From Actinomycetes bacterium (GTDB lineage Bacteria > Actinomycetota > Actinomycetes > Mycobacteriales > Mycobacteriaceae), in contig JAEYUQ010000007.1 of assembly GCA_023432405.1 (NCBI GenBank), positions 1 to 64,000 on the forward strand: DNA of 64,000 nt, in the 5' to 3' direction. The translations under genes were made by a program, and so were the position numbers. Below the pieces are notes generated by a model. The model saw nothing but the letters and a program-made list of their open reading frames with translations. It searched no databases and was not told where the DNA came from. Below, one piece after another: positions 26,722-36,583 of the stretch (positions are counted from its first letter, which is position 1; every line of letters starts with the position of its first letter).

Positions 26722-28368
26722 CTACCTGCACCTGCGGTACCAGGAGATGAGAGCATCTGTGGAGCTATCTCCGGAATCGACAGATTCCTTGCCAGACACC
26801 GCTGCTGCAAGTTGATTGGCTTGCTGTTTGCCTAGCTCAACGCCCCATTGGTCAAAAGAGTTGACATCCCAGATTACTCCTTGGGTGAAGGTGATGTGCT
26901 CATAGAGCGCAATAAGAGCACCCAAGGTGGCTGGTGTCAGCGCCTGAGCCATGATGGTGGTGGTAGGCCTGTTGCCGGGCATTACCTTGTGGCGTGCCAG
27001 CTGCGGAGCAACGCCCTCTGCCTGGATTTCTTCCTGTGTTTTCCCGAAAGCCAGCACTTTCGTTTGAGCAAAGAAGTTGCTCATCAGTAAGTCATGCATG
27101 GAGCCTTCGCCGGTGGATGTGGCTAAGTCATCTTTCGTCGTGGCAAACCCGATGAAATCCGCAGGGATGAGCTTGGTGCCCTGATGGATGAGCTGGAAAA
27201 AGGCGTGCTGACCGTTAGTGCCGGGCTCACCCCAATAAATCTCTCCAGTGTTGGTAGTAACTGGGGAGCCATCGTGGCGCACAGATTTACCGTTGGACTC
27301 CATAGTCAGCTGCTGGAGATAAGCCGGGAAGCGCGAGAGGTCCTGGCAATAAGGCAGTACTGCGTGGGTCTGGGCGCCGTAGAAGTTGTTGTACCAGATA
27401 CCCAACAGCCCCATGAGCACTGGAATGTTGTGCTCAAAGTCAGCGGTGCGGAAGTGCGTGTCCATCGCATGAAAGCCGCCTAGGAATCGCATGAAGTCCT
27501 GCGGGCCGATTACCGTCATGAGGGAAAGACCAATGGCGCAGTCCACGGAGTATCGTCCGCCTACCCAATCCCAGAAGCCAAACATATTGGCAGTATCAAT
27601 CCCAAACTCTGCCACCTTCTCCGCATTAGTAGACACTGCCACAAAATGCTTGGCGACGGCCGCTTCATCTCCCAGTTTGTCAATAAGCCAGCGCTTTGCG
27701 GCATGAGCATTAGCCAAGGTCTCTTGAGTGGTAAAGGTCTTTGACGCCACAATAAAGAGAGTGGATTCGGGGTCCAGATCCTCCAGGACTGCGGACATAT
27801 CAGTGGGATCCACATTAGAGACAAACTCCGCAGAGATACCTGCTGTGGCGTATGGGCGCAAAGCCACAGTGGCCATCTTGGGGCCCAGATCAGAGCCACC
27901 AATACCGATATTGACCACCTTTTTAATAGTGTGGCCGGTAAAACCCCGCCACGTTCCTTTACGCAAAGCAGTGGCAAAATCTCGCATCTGCCCAAGAACC
28001 TCATGCACATCTGCGGCAACATCTTGACCATCCACAGTGAGATTGTCTTCCGCAGGAATTCTCAGAGCCGTGTGAAGAACTGCCCGATCTTCGGTGTTAT
28101 TGATATGCACGCCGGAGAACATCTGCTCAATTTTTTCCGCAAGACCAGCCTTAGTTGCTAGAGCAGCAAGTTCGGAGACAGTGTCTGCATCAATGAGGTT
28201 CTTGGAAAGATCAATGTGGAGGCCAGCGGCATCATAGGTGAAGCGTTCGGCGCGCTGGGGATCTGTGGCAAAGCGTTCCCGTAATGTCACATCTTTAGTA
28301 GCCTCATAGCGGTTCTGCAGGGCTTTCCACTCTGCGGTAGCGGTGACGTCAAAAGCCTCAATGGACAT
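26722..28368 (-). CDS. pgi: Glucose-6-phosphate isomerase
   Basis: 548 residues, the standard length. Interconverts glucose-6-P and fructose-6-P. The phosphate-binding [13 protein letters not shown], the SKTFTTQET region, [17 protein letters not shown], the signature with [12 protein letters not shown] and [18 protein letters not shown], and [12 protein letters not shown] near the C-terminus are all present. ATG with AAGGAG five bases upstream. It is divergent from the aldehyde dehydrogenase gene. Confidence 0.97.
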   Translation of the reverse strand: MSIEAFDVTATAEWKALQNRYEATKDVTLRERFATDPQRAERFTYDAAGLHIDLSKNLIDADTVSELAALATKAGLAEKIEQMFSGVHINNTEDRAVLHTALRIPAEDNLTVDGQDVAADVHEVLGQMRDFATALRKGTWRGFTGHTIKKVVNIGIGGSDLGPKMATVALRPYATAGISAEFVSNVDPTDMSAVLEDLDPESTLFIVASKTFTTQETLANAHAAKRWLIDKLGDEAAVAKHFVAVSTNAEKVAEFGIDTANMFGFWDWVGGRYSVDCAIGLSLMTVIGPQDFMRFLGGFHAMDTHFRTADFEHNIPVLMGLLGIWYNNFYGAQTHAVLPYCQDLSRFPAYLQQLTMESNGKSVRHDGSPVTTNTGEIYWGEPGTNGQHAFFQLIHQGTKLIPADFIGFATTKDDLATSTGEGSMHDLLMSNFFAQTKVLAFGKTQEEIQAEGVAPQLARHKVMPGNRPTTTIMAQALTPATLGALIALYEHITFTQGVIWDVNSFDQWGVELGKQQANQLAAAVSGKESVDSGDSSTDALISWYRRCR

Positions 28369-28465
28369 ACGAACTCCTTGATCCGTGAGAATGTCTACCA
28401 GTTCAAACTTAGTTGACTTTCTCTGACGTGGTGGCTGACTACGGAAAGTGGGGCATAGTGGTGTT

Positions 28466-29926
28466 ATGGAACTTCAAGAACTCATAGCCAGTGTTCCCAC
28501 TGGCCTTTTTATTGATGGTGACTTTGCTCCCGCTGAGAGTGGAGCCACCTTCCAGGTCACCAATCCCTCGGATGGCAGACTCCTTGCAGAGGTTGCAGAC
28601 GCGGGGGAGAGAGACGTCGCCAAGGCCTTGGATTCTATTGTGGAAGCTCAGGATTCCTGGGCTGCAACCCCGCCACGTGAACGCGGGGAGATCCTCAGAC
28701 GCGCCTGGGAAATCCTCATGGAAAGAAAAGAGGATCTAGCTTTGCTGATGTCAGCTGAGCTGGGCAGGGCGTTGAAAGATTCCCTGGGGGAGGTGACCTA
28801 TGGCGCCGAGTTCTTCCGTTGGTTTTCGGAGGAAACTGTGCGGATGCACGGAGACTACAGAATTGGGCCGGACGGAACCTCCCGCATTGTTGAGATTCAA
28901 CAACCAGTGGGGCCATGTTTAGCCATTACTCCTTGGAACTTCCCTCTGGCTATGGGAACACGGAAGGCCGGAGCAGCGTTAGCAGCTGGTTGCACCATGC
29001 TGGTGAAACCAGCCTCCAAGACACCGCTGACCATGCTGTACCTGGCTCAGGTACTCGCAGAGGCAGGCCTTCCGAAGGGGGTGTTTGCGGTGGTTCCGAC
29101 CTCCCACTCTCAGGTGGTGTCTGACCTTATCGGTGATCCTCGTGTGCGCAAGTTCACGTTCACCGGATCAACCGAGGTGGGTGAAAAGCTGGCTGCCACA
29201 GCGGCTGCATCCTCAAAGCGGATCTCTATGGAGTTGGGTGGAAATGCCCCATTTGTTGTCCTAGAGGACGCTGACATGGACACTGTGATGGACGCAGTAA
29301 AAGTGGCGAAGATGCGTGGCGCTGGCCAGGTGTGCATAGCAGCCAACCGTTTCTTAGTGCATCACAGCAGATATGAGGAATTTCTAGAACGTGTGACCCG
29401 CTATATCTCCGGGTTGACACTTGGAGCGGGGATAGACCCAGACGTAGATTATGGGCCGCTATCTGGTGAGGATCAGGTGGAGAAGGTTTCTGCCTTGGTG
29501 GAGGATGCCCTTCAGCGCGGGGCTACCCGACACACGTCAGCACAGCTACCCGAGGGTCTACCCTCTGGTGGTTTCTACTACCCAGCCACCGTTCTGAGCA
29601 ACATTCCAGAGGACGCAGAGATTGCGCGCACAGAGATTTTTGGCCCTGTGGTAGCTGTGACCAGCTGTGATAGTGATGAGTCTGCTATTGAGGCTGCCAA
29701 CAATACCCCCTTCGGGTTGGCAGCTTATGTGTTTAGCGAAAACCTGAACACGGCATTGAACGCTGCTGAACGGATTGAAGCTGGCATGGTGGCAGTCAAC
29801 AAGGGAGCTCTGTCAGATCCTTCAGCACCCTTTGGGGGTGTGAAAGAATCCGGCATAGGCAGAGAGGGAAGCCGCGATGGCATCCGAGAGTTTCTGGAAA
29901 CTAAGTTCATCTCTTTGCCACGCTAG
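28466..29926 (+). CDS. NAD(P)-dependent aldehyde dehydrogenase, succinate-semialdehyde dehydrogenase-like
   Basis: 486 residues. The cofactor site is in TPWNFPLAM and [11 protein letters not shown], the general-base Glu in [11 protein letters not shown], and the nucleophile Cys in [12 protein letters not shown]. The C-terminal [15 protein letters not shown] motif is typical of GabD-like enzymes. The substrate is inferred from family likeness only. CATAGT ends six bases before the ATG at 28466, so a leaderless start is likely, and the six codons upstream are not needed. It is monocistronic, between pgi and the chorismate mutase gene. Confidence 0.9.
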   Translation: MELQELIASVPTGLFIDGDFAPAESGATFQVTNPSDGRLLAEVADAGERDVAKALDSIVEAQDSWAATPPRERGEILRRAWEILMERKEDLALLMSAELGRALKDSLGEVTYGAEFFRWFSEETVRMHGDYRIGPDGTSRIVEIQQPVGPCLAITPWNFPLAMGTRKAGAALAAGCTMLVKPASKTPLTMLYLAQVLAEAGLPKGVFAVVPTSHSQVVSDLIGDPRVRKFTFTGSTEVGEKLAATAAASSKRISMELGGNAPFVVLEDADMDTVMDAVKVAKMRGAGQVCIAANRFLVHHSRYEEFLERVTRYISGLTLGAGIDPDVDYGPLSGEDQVEKVSALVEDALQRGATRHTSAQLPEGLPSGGFYYPATVLSNIPEDAEIARTEIFGPVVAVTSCDSDESAIEAANNTPFGLAAYVFSENLNTALNAAERIEAGMVAVNKGALSDPSAPFGGVKESGIGREGSRDGIREFLETKFISLPR

Positions 29927-29956
29927 GGGATGAGCGCCGTGGCGTAGATGGGGCAC

Positions 29957-29982
29957 ACGACGCCGAAGGCCAGGGGCGTCGT
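29957..29982. terminator. Inverted repeat between convergent genes
   Basis: ACGACGCC at 29957-29964 pairs perfectly with GGCGTCGT at 29975-29982 around a ten-base loop. The right arm is part of an iterated-motif copy (core 29977-29987). No T-run follows on either strand. Confidence 0.5.
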
Positions 29983-30015
29983 TAAGGATGTGAGAGATAC
30001 ACGAGATGAAACGAG

Positions 30016-30330
30016 CTATCCCAGGAGGCCTCGACCCAAACGCAGAAGTATTCCTGCTAGATTAGCTCCTTCTGGGCCTAGTTCCTCTTGGAACTGGTTG
30101 ATAATAGCCACCTCACGAGTGTGAACCAGGCGGGTGCCACCCGAGCCCATGCGCGTTTTCCCTACCGCTTGGGATACTTGAGAGCGGCGCTTCACAGCGT
30201 CGATAATAATGCGGTCAAGGCGGTTGATTTCCTCCCGATACTGTTGAATTTCAGCGTCAGAGAGTGGATCATCTGTCCCCGAGGGGAAACGAATCTCAAA
30301 CGGATCTTCCGGGCTAGTCATGGTAGACAT
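30016..30330 (-). CDS. Chorismate mutase (AroQ type, Rv0948c-like)
   Basis: 104 residues. Rearranges chorismate to prephenate for Phe/Tyr synthesis. The all-helical AroQ fold shows in IQQYREEINRLDRIIIDAVKRRSQVSQAVGKTRM, with the usual Arg/Lys pattern, and in the helix IINQFQEELGPEG. It ends LGRGLLG, as in the short mycobacterial enzymes that need DAHP synthase for full activity (known of the family). Start 30330 or 30321 is uncertain. It is divergent from pcrA, as recalled in Corynebacterium and Mycobacterium. Confidence 0.88.
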   Translation of the reverse strand: MSTMTSPEDPFEIRFPSGTDDPLSDAEIQQYREEINRLDRIIIDAVKRRSQVSQAVGKTRMGSGGTRLVHTREVAIINQFQEELGPEGANLAGILLRLGRGLLG

Positions 30331-30380
30331 TCTGCCATGCATGTAAAGCTTCAAAGTGCGCGAGTAGGTTTGTAGGAATC

Positions 30381-33023
30381 ATGAGTGAGGAAACACTACA
30401 AGGACGCTCTCAGCGGTGGGGCTCCTCCCGCAACGGGCTGCAGCCGCCAGAGTCTTTGGCCCAGGCTGAGATTAGTGACGTCAGCCCGCAGGTGGACAGA
30501 CTGCTGAGCGGTCTCAACCCACAGCAGCGTGCGGCAGTAGAGCACAGCGGAACTCCTCTGCTTGTTGTGGCGGGTGCCGGTTCCGGGAAAACAGCAGTGC
30601 TCACCAGGCGTATTGCCTATCTGATGATGCAAGCTGGGGTTAAGCCCTGGGAAATTCTTGCCATCACTTTCACTAATAAAGCAGCCAATGAGATGCGTGA
30701 GCGCGTTGAGGAGCTGGTTGGTTCTCATGCTGAGGGGATGTGGATATCCACATTTCACTCCGTGTGTACCCGGATTTTGCGTCAGCAGGCTCATCTGGTG
30801 CAGGGGCTCAACAGTAATTTCACTATTTACGACGCCGATGATTCCCGGCGTCTGCTCAAGATGATTGCTGCGGATATGAACTTGGATCCCCATAAGTTCA
30901 CTCCTCAGATGCTCTCCAGCAGAATTTCTCACTGGAAGGATGAGCTCATTGATGAGGAGACAGCGGCAGTTGAATCACTCAAGTTGCACAACCCTCTGGA
31001 GATGGCAGCTGCGAAGGTGTTTCCGGAATACCAGCGCAGACTCCGCAGTGCGAATGCCGTAGATTTTGACGACCTCATCAGTGAAGTGGTGCGTATTTTC
31101 CGCGAATATCCACAGGTGGCTGATTTTTATCGACGCCGTTTTAAGCACGTCTTGGTGGACGAGTATCAGGACACCAACCATGCGCAGTATGAGTTGATTG
31201 CCGCCCTGGTGTCTGATCCGCGACGTAACCCAGAGGCTCCGCAACTGTGTGTGGTGGGTGATTCAGATCAGTCTATTTATGCTTTTCGTGGAGCCACCAT
31301 CCGTAACATCGAGGAATTTGAGCGGGATTTTCCCTCTGCCCGCACGATTGTGTTGGAACAGAATTACCGTTCCACGCAGAATATCCTTTCTGCTGCCAAT
31401 GCCGTTATCTCCAACAATGAACACCGTCGGGAGAAGAAGCTGTGGACCTCATCTGGTGGCGGGGACAAGGTGTTTGGCTATGTTGCGGATAATGAGCATG
31501 ACGAGGCGCGCTTTGTAGCCGCAGAAATAGATAACCTGACGGATCAAGGTCGCAGATACAGCGATATTGCGGTGATGTATCGCACGAACTCGAACTCCCG
31601 TGTGGTGGAGGAGGCGCTGAGCCGCTCCGGGATTCCCTACAAACTGGTGGGAGGAACACGCTTCTTTGACCGTGCAGAGGTTCGTGATGCACTGGCGTAT
31701 ATGAAAGCTCTGAGCAATCCTGAGGATGAGGTCTCTGTACGCCGCATTATTAATGAGCCTGCTCGCGGTATCGGAGATAAGAGTATTGCCTGCGTAGCAC
31801 TTCACGCCCAGAGTACGGGGCAAAGTTTTAGCGAGGCCCTTCACGACGCCGCTGATGGCAAGGTTTCTCTCTTGGGGGCCAGAGGGCAGAAGGCCATCCG
31901 TGAGTTTGTCGCGCTGATGGATGAGCTGAGAGAAGCTCTGCCAGAGATTACCAACGATGTAGGTCTCCCTGATGTGGGAGAAATGGTGAATCGGGTTTTG
32001 GATGCTACTGGCCTGTTGGGGAAGTACTCCAGTAGTAATAATCCACAGGACGCCACACGGCTAGATAATTTGCACGAGTTAATCTCTGTGGCTCGGGAGT
32101 TCACCGCTGAAGCCAGCAGTCTGAAGGCCTATGAGGATGACGAAGGCTTTGTGGGTACCAACTCCGAGGTGCTTGAAGCCTCTGATGTGTCTCATAGCAA
32201 TCAAGGGACTGACGTAGCAGAAGTGGGTGTAGGTGCTGGGCAGCCACCAGCACAAGAAGTACCAGTACAAGAGGTAGGAGAGTACAACGAAAGAACTGAA
32301 GCGCTTACTTCACAGATAGATGAGGCTGAACCCGATCCGGGAAGTCTCAATGCTTTCCTGGAGCAGGTATCACTACGCTCAGACTCCGACCAGCTTCCCG
32401 ATGATGAGCAGGGAGTGGTCACGTTGATGACTCTTCACACGGCAAAGGGGTTGGAGTTCCCGGTAGTGTTTCTCATCGGTTGGGAAGACGAATTATTTCC
32501 ACATTTTCGCTCTTTAGGTGATCCGATGAGCCTTGCAGAGGAACGACGGTTAGCTTACGTTGGGATCACTCGAGCCCGTGAGAGGCTCTATATTTCGCGG
32601 GCAGTGTCTCGACAAATCCAAGGCAAAACACATACGCATCCACCCAGCACCTTTCTGAGTGAAATTCCCGATGAGTTGTTTACCTGGCTTCGAACAGAAC
32701 CAGAACTTACCTTTTCCTCATGGGATTCAGAGAGCACTTATGGGCGCTCAGCTGGCCGAGGATCCGATGTCTTTCGTCATGACTACTCCCGCGAAAGATA
32801 CTCCAGGAGAGGGAAAGACAGTCATACTAGGGCAGGGTCGCGCAGGTCTGCCAAGGGGTTAAATCTGGAGGTTGGTGATCGGGTTAACCACGAGAAGTAC
32901 GGCTTAGGAACTGTTCTTGAGGTTGCCATGATTAGTGGACATCAAGCAGTACACATAGATTTTGGATCTAAGGGAAAGGTTCGCCTCGTTCTCATCGGCA
33001 GTGTTCCGATGGAAAAGCTGTAA
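30381..33023 (+). CDS. pcrA: ATP-dependent DNA helicase PcrA/UvrD1
   Basis: 880 residues of superfamily 1A. Motifs in order: Q motif LNPQQRAAVEH, Walker A GAGSGKTAVLTRR, ITFTNKAANEMRERV, DEYQDTNHAQYELIA, GDSDQSIYAFRGA, EQNYRSTQNIL, LMTLHTAKGLEFPVVFL, and RRLAYVGITRARERLY. A Gln/Glu/Val-rich insert of about 70 residues lies near residues 580-650, making the protein longer than usual. The last about 50 residues (GDRVNHEKYGLGTVLEV) are the Tudor-like domain that contacts RNA polymerase in this family. ATG with GTAGGA upstream. Confidence 0.96.
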   Translation: MSEETLQGRSQRWGSSRNGLQPPESLAQAEISDVSPQVDRLLSGLNPQQRAAVEHSGTPLLVVAGAGSGKTAVLTRRIAYLMMQAGVKPWEILAITFTNKAANEMRERVEELVGSHAEGMWISTFHSVCTRILRQQAHLVQGLNSNFTIYDADDSRRLLKMIAADMNLDPHKFTPQMLSSRISHWKDELIDEETAAVESLKLHNPLEMAAAKVFPEYQRRLRSANAVDFDDLISEVVRIFREYPQVADFYRRRFKHVLVDEYQDTNHAQYELIAALVSDPRRNPEAPQLCVVGDSDQSIYAFRGATIRNIEEFERDFPSARTIVLEQNYRSTQNILSAANAVISNNEHRREKKLWTSSGGGDKVFGYVADNEHDEARFVAAEIDNLTDQGRRYSDIAVMYRTNSNSRVVEEALSRSGIPYKLVGGTRFFDRAEVRDALAYMKALSNPEDEVSVRRIINEPARGIGDKSIACVALHAQSTGQSFSEALHDAADGKVSLLGARGQKAIREFVALMDELREALPEITNDVGLPDVGEMVNRVLDATGLLGKYSSSNNPQDATRLDNLHELISVAREFTAEASSLKAYEDDEGFVGTNSEVLEASDVSHSNQGTDVAEVGVGAGQPPAQEVPVQEVGEYNERTEALTSQIDEAEPDPGSLNAFLEQVSLRSDSDQLPDDEQGVVTLMTLHTAKGLEFPVVFLIGWEDELFPHFRSLGDPMSLAEERRLAYVGITRARERLYISRAVSRQIQGKTHTHPPSTFLSEIPDELFTWLRTEPELTFSSWDSESTYGRSAGRGSDVFRHDYSRERYSRRGKDSHTRAGSRRSAKGLNLEVGDRVNHEKYGLGTVLEVAMISGHQAVHIDFGSKGKVRLVLIGSVPMEKL

Positions 33024-33044
33024 ACGGCCCAGCCGTTTACAGCT
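33016..33044. terminator. Perfect 13-bp hairpin spanning the pcrA stop codon
   Basis: AGCTGTAAACGGC at 33016-33028 pairs perfectly with GCCGTTTACAGCT at 33032-33044 around the loop CCA. The pcrA TAA (33021-33023) lies in the left arm. It is placed between convergent pcrA and the M23 gene and lacks a T-run. Confidence 0.7.
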
Positions 33045-33067
33045 CAAGCGTCAGCAGGTGAAAGCTG

Positions 33068-33874
33068 TTAATAGATGACACCGCGTTCCATCAGCCACTG
33101 CAAGGGGTCAACGGGAGTGCTCCCGTCGGGATGAATCTCGAAGTGGAGGTGGCAGCCGGTTCCGATGCCCTCAGAACCCATGAGGGCAATTTCTTCTCCT
33201 GCCTCAACGTACTGTCCCACCTGGACCAGCAACGTGGACATATGCCCATACACTGAGACAGAACCATCATCGTGCAGAACACGAATCCAATTTCCGAAAC
33301 CAAAAGCTGGGCCAGAATCAACCACAGTTCCAGACATCACCGAGTAGATAGGTGTCCCGGGAGCATTAGCAATGTCAATGCCATAGTGGAAGGAGCCCCA
33401 GCGTGGCCCAAAGCCGGAAGTTAATTCCCCTTCAGCCGGACGAATAACAGCATGGATGGCTTTATCTAAGCTCTCCGTTAGTCCATTGACCAGGTCAACC
33501 GGGTTGAACTGCACTTTCTGTTGTGCCAAAGGATGAGCGCGAACTTCGGAATCTGCCTCCAGGCGTGTCTCATTGACCTGCTGAGCCTTCGTAATCTGGG
33601 AGGCGACGTCGCCAGGGGATTTCATCTCTGAGAAAGAGAGAATCTGAGGCACATCAGGAGTGCCAACACCTGAATCGTAATCAGCAACCTGAGCGATACG
33701 CGGAGAAGCGCTTTCAGAGGCCTGAGCTTCAAGGGCGCCGGTTGCGGCTCCACCTATTCCAGCACAAGAGACAACGCTGAGGGCGGCAGTGGCAAAGGAT
33801 GTGCGCCCCTTAGCGGTTTGGTAAGAAGCTAGCCTGAGGTGGCGGGACGCTGTTCGTTGCACACTGCTCTGCAT
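33068..33874 (-). CDS. M23 family metallopeptidase (LytM-like), secreted
   Basis: 268 residues. A basic N-terminus and hydrophobic stretch (about 25-48) export the protein. A linker of about 80 residues precedes the LytM domain: TSGFGPRWGSFHYGIDI with the first metal ligands, VYGHMST, and HLHFEIHPDGSTPVDP with the last His. All zinc ligands appear intact, so it is a likely peptidoglycan endopeptidase. It converges with pcrA, the position recalled for Rv0950c next to uvrD1. Confidence 0.9.
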   Translation of the reverse strand: MQSSVQRTASRHLRLASYQTAKGRTSFATAALSVVSCAGIGGAATGALEAQASESASPRIAQVADYDSGVGTPDVPQILSFSEMKSPGDVASQITKAQQVNETRLEADSEVRAHPLAQQKVQFNPVDLVNGLTESLDKAIHAVIRPAEGELTSGFGPRWGSFHYGIDIANAPGTPIYSVMSGTVVDSGPAFGFGNWIRVLHDDGSVSVYGHMSTLLVQVGQYVEAGEEIALMGSEGIGTGCHLHFEIHPDGSTPVDPLQWLMERGVIY

Positions 33875-34206
33875 TTGGCTGTAACCTCCGCCACCATTAA
33901 GAGATTGTTATCAAGTCGTAATCTTTGAGTCATAAACATAGCCGTTGTGAATACTATCTCGCAAGCCAATTTTCTCGTGTCGTGTCAACAACTAGGAGCT
34001 CAACGTTTTCCCTGGTAGAAAGCATATTTTATTCAGTAACAGAAGTTTAAATAAGTAACAATAGCCACTTCGCTAACTTACTTAACTTGTGTATTACATG
34101 GGTGTTATTTCGGGGGTAACACCCTAGACGTGAGCTGAACCCAATTCCCAAGCCCAGACACGTCGTTTCGTGTGTATCTCACTACTCATGGCACAGTGGA
34201 GGAGTG
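33875..34206. other. Intergenic region with one hairpin, otherwise no feature
   Basis: 332 AT-rich bases between the divergent M23 and DUF6350 genes. GGGTGTTA at 34100-34107 pairs with TAACACCC at 34117-34124 (eight bases, loop of nine). No T-run follows, so an operator or leader element is possible. I see no coding frame here. Confidence 0.5.
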
Positions 34207-35712
34207 ATGAAGGACTCGAATCAGCGCCATCGTCCAGCTCGCCAACCCGAGGGCAGAAGACCCGGAAAAACCGCTCGCCTGGCTACTGAGTTTCCACATC
34301 AGCACCGGAATCCAGTTACTCTCACCAGGAAGCCCAACCATACGGCTCACGGTGAGGAATCCACAGTCCGTGGGCCGCAGACCCTGGCAGAGCGTGTGAG
34401 GCTTTATTTACCTCTGGTGCTCATCTGCAACTCCTTTGGGCTCATCGCCGCCCTAGCAGTGGCACTGTTTCTGGTGGTCGCTGGTTTGGCAGATGTAGGA
34501 ACCTTAGCGACGTCGATAAGTATCGGGTGGTCGATTCTCAATCTGATTCCTCTCCACGTCAGTGGAATTACCTTAGGTTTCTTACCGCTACTTCCTGCCT
34601 TGTGTTTCTGCGCGCTCATGGCGTGGCGCTATCGTCAGGCCATTAAGAATCGGGTTTCTATTAAAGATCTCCAGGTACTTCTGCTTTTAGTTGTGCTGGT
34701 GCCACTGATTATCTCTGGAGTGGCCCACATCATTCTTGGCTTTTATGCCTCTTCCGAGGACATCACCTGGAGTCCTTGGTGGGAGATTGTTCTTCGAGTG
34801 CTTGTGCTTCACTGGTTTGCTCTGGCTCTTGCTATTCCGCTGAAAATCTGGCGAGCACTGCTCAAGAAAGTAGGACTGGATCTTCGGATCTCTACGGCGT
34901 TTCTAAGGGCCTGGCGCTTCTTGTGCTGCCTGGCTCTAGGGGGCCTGCTGCTCTTCATTGTGATGCTCGTGTCAAAGTTTTCCGAGTTCACAGATGCTTT
35001 TACTATCTACACTGGCGCCAGTAACTACATGGGCATAAGCGGCCTTATGGCCATTGCTGTGGCGTATCTTCCGAACATTGTGATTGGTATTGCGGGGGTG
35101 ACCCTCGGTTCAATCTTCCATATCGGTGAGACTTCCCTCAGTCTTATGGCTATCACGTATGGGCCGCTTCCCGTATTCCCCACGCTTGCTGTACTTCCAG
35201 ACCAAGAAAGCACCTGGATGCTGGCGCTATTCCTCATTCCAGTTGCTTGTGCAATCTACGTCTATATTGTGAAGGCACCTCAGTTTCTAGACATCCTTGA
35301 AACTGGGCTAGCAGGTATTGTCCTGGTTGTCCTGTTTGCTTTCTGCACCAGCGGAAGTCTCGGAGTTTATGGCATTGCTGGGCTCTCGCTGGGCTTAACC
35401 TCCCTGCTTGCAGCCGCCTGGCTCATTGTCAGCGGTTTCATTGTCTGGGTAGTAGGGAGATGGGCAATCGCTCATGGAAAGGGCATCGTCGTTGAAGTGC
35501 CTGCTCCCGAGGAGGAGAGTTCTCACAAAAGCGCTTCTGTGGTGAGCTCTCAATCCGCAACAGGTTTGCCAATGAGGCGTCCTCATGATTCTCAATCAAC
35601 CTCGGATATCAAGAGCAAGGAGGATTCTCCCAGCGAGAATGCTGGGAAGCATGAGAGTGAGGTAGACGCCCCTACAGAGAACAAGGACAGCGATGCTGCT
35701 AGTGACAGCTGA
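34207..35712 (+). CDS. DUF6350 polytopic membrane protein
   Basis: 501 residues with a cytoplasmic basic N-terminus of about 60 residues, about ten membrane segments to residue about 425, and an acidic, Ser/Asp-rich disordered tail (SDIKSKEDSPSENAGKHESE). It matches the layout of the DUF6350 proteins that sit before purN in Mycobacteriales (Rv0955 type; recalled). The function is unknown. ATG 34207 with GGAGGAG upstream is preferred over the adjoining GTG at 34204. Here the next gene is whiB3, convergent, and not purN. Confidence 0.78.
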   Translation: MKDSNQRHRPARQPEGRRPGKTARLATEFPHQHRNPVTLTRKPNHTAHGEESTVRGPQTLAERVRLYLPLVLICNSFGLIAALAVALFLVVAGLADVGTLATSISIGWSILNLIPLHVSGITLGFLPLLPALCFCALMAWRYRQAIKNRVSIKDLQVLLLLVVLVPLIISGVAHIILGFYASSEDITWSPWWEIVLRVLVLHWFALALAIPLKIWRALLKKVGLDLRISTAFLRAWRFLCCLALGGLLLFIVMLVSKFSEFTDAFTIYTGASNYMGISGLMAIAVAYLPNIVIGIAGVTLGSIFHIGETSLSLMAITYGPLPVFPTLAVLPDQESTWMLALFLIPVACAIYVYIVKAPQFLDILETGLAGIVLVVLFAFCTSGSLGVYGIAGLSLGLTSLLAAAWLIVSGFIVWVVGRWAIAHGKGIVVEVPAPEEESSHKSASVVSSQSATGLPMRRPHDSQSTSDIKSKEDSPSENAGKHESEVDAPTENKDSDAASDS

Positions 35713-35723
35713 GTTGCTTGTGG

Positions 35724-35745
35724 CCTGGTTGAGTAGCTACCCGCG
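35724..35745 (+). repeat. Dispersed copy of the CCTGGTTGAG repeat
   Basis: CCTGGTTGAGTAGCTACC resembles the tandem units at 17022-17060, with the match continuing into CGCG. It lies between the convergent DUF6350 and whiB3 genes. Confidence 0.55.
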
Positions 35746-35789
35746 CTTACCCTAGGGCGATTTTCTCTCCCCGGCTTTCCCCACATATC

Positions 35790-36071
35790 TCAGCAGCTGA
35801 GGGTTTGACCCAACATTTCCATTCTTTCGGTTTCAGAGAGACCGCCCCATACTCCGTAGACCTCAGCGCTCTCCAGTGCGTGTCGACGGCATTCCGCAAT
35901 AACAGGGCACCCTTGGCAAATAGCCTTGGCGCGAGCTTCCCTTTCCAGTCTCTTTGCTCCGCGTTCTCCCAACGGGTGATAGAACACTGAGGAGTCTTCC
36001 CCTCTACATGCTCCTCGAAGTTGCCAGTCCCACAAGTCTGCATTGGGTCCGGGAAGAAGCGGTAATGACAT
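35790..36071 (-). CDS. whiB3: WhiB3-type iron-sulfur transcription factor
   Basis: 93 residues. The four iron-sulfur cysteines are C22, C52, C55 and C61 (C-x29-C-x2-C-x5-C), followed by the turn GVWGGLSE that defines WhiB proteins. The opening LPGPNADLWDWQLRGACRG matches M. tuberculosis WhiB3 from memory. WhiB3 binds the primary sigma factor and responds to redox state. It is divergent from sigD, the same neighbourhood as Rv3416 and Rv3414c. The C-terminal basic DNA-binding tail is shorter than in the mycobacterial protein. ATG with AGAGGA upstream. Confidence 0.92.
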   Translation of the reverse strand: MSLPLLPGPNADLWDWQLRGACRGEDSSVFYHPLGERGAKRLEREARAKAICQGCPVIAECRRHALESAEVYGVWGGLSETERMEMLGQTLSC

Positions 36072-36183
36072 TCCTCTGTAACCTCCTTGGTGTCATCGAA
36101 CGTAGCCAAGTGTGCACGCTGTGGGTAAATAAACAGTTGCATCAAAATGACAGTTTGCTGACGAAGTGATGGAACCTTTGCGA

Positions 36184-36258
36184 CGCCCGCGAGTCTCGCC
36201 CTTGGTGGCGCCCGTCACTCTCGCCCTGGGTGACGCCCGCCGCTGGTGCCCAGGGCCC
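36184..36258 (+). repeat. Degenerate 25-bp tandem repeat
   Basis: CGCCCG recurs at 36184, 36209 and 36234, and CTCGCCCT-K-GGTG at 36195 and 36220, giving a 25-base period over about three units. It lies in the whiB3-sigD gap. No protein is evident. Confidence 0.5.
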
Positions 36259-36462
36259 TGGCTCAGGGACGGACGTCCTTTTGCGGTGGTGGGTGTACTG
36301 CAGAAAATGCTTGCCACATTTCAAGCAGCGTGTTCGCCGTTAAGATGTTTATGGCATAGGGTGTATAACCCAGATAACCCAGGAGGATGACCGCGCCTTG
36401 AGGTTGTGGCTTCACATCGTCAAGCTATAAGGGCCAGTGACATCCTCCAGCACCAGGCTAGA

Positions 36463-36497
36463 CCTGTTCGCTACCTGGAAATACCAGGCTTGACCTG
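36463..36497 (+). promoter_or_regulatory. Direct repeats 21 bp apart upstream of sigD
   Basis: CCAGGCTAGACCTG at 36463-36476 and CCAGGCTTGACCTG at 36484-36497 differ at one base and are two helical turns apart, so a regulator could bind both on one face. They lie about 90-120 bases before the sigD start. Confidence 0.4.
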
Positions 36498-36583
36498 GCT
36501 CAAGTCCGGAAAAGCTGGGTTAAAGACGGTTATTGATGCAGTCCAGGCGCACGAGAAAACAGAGATCGGAGGTGACTCGATCG

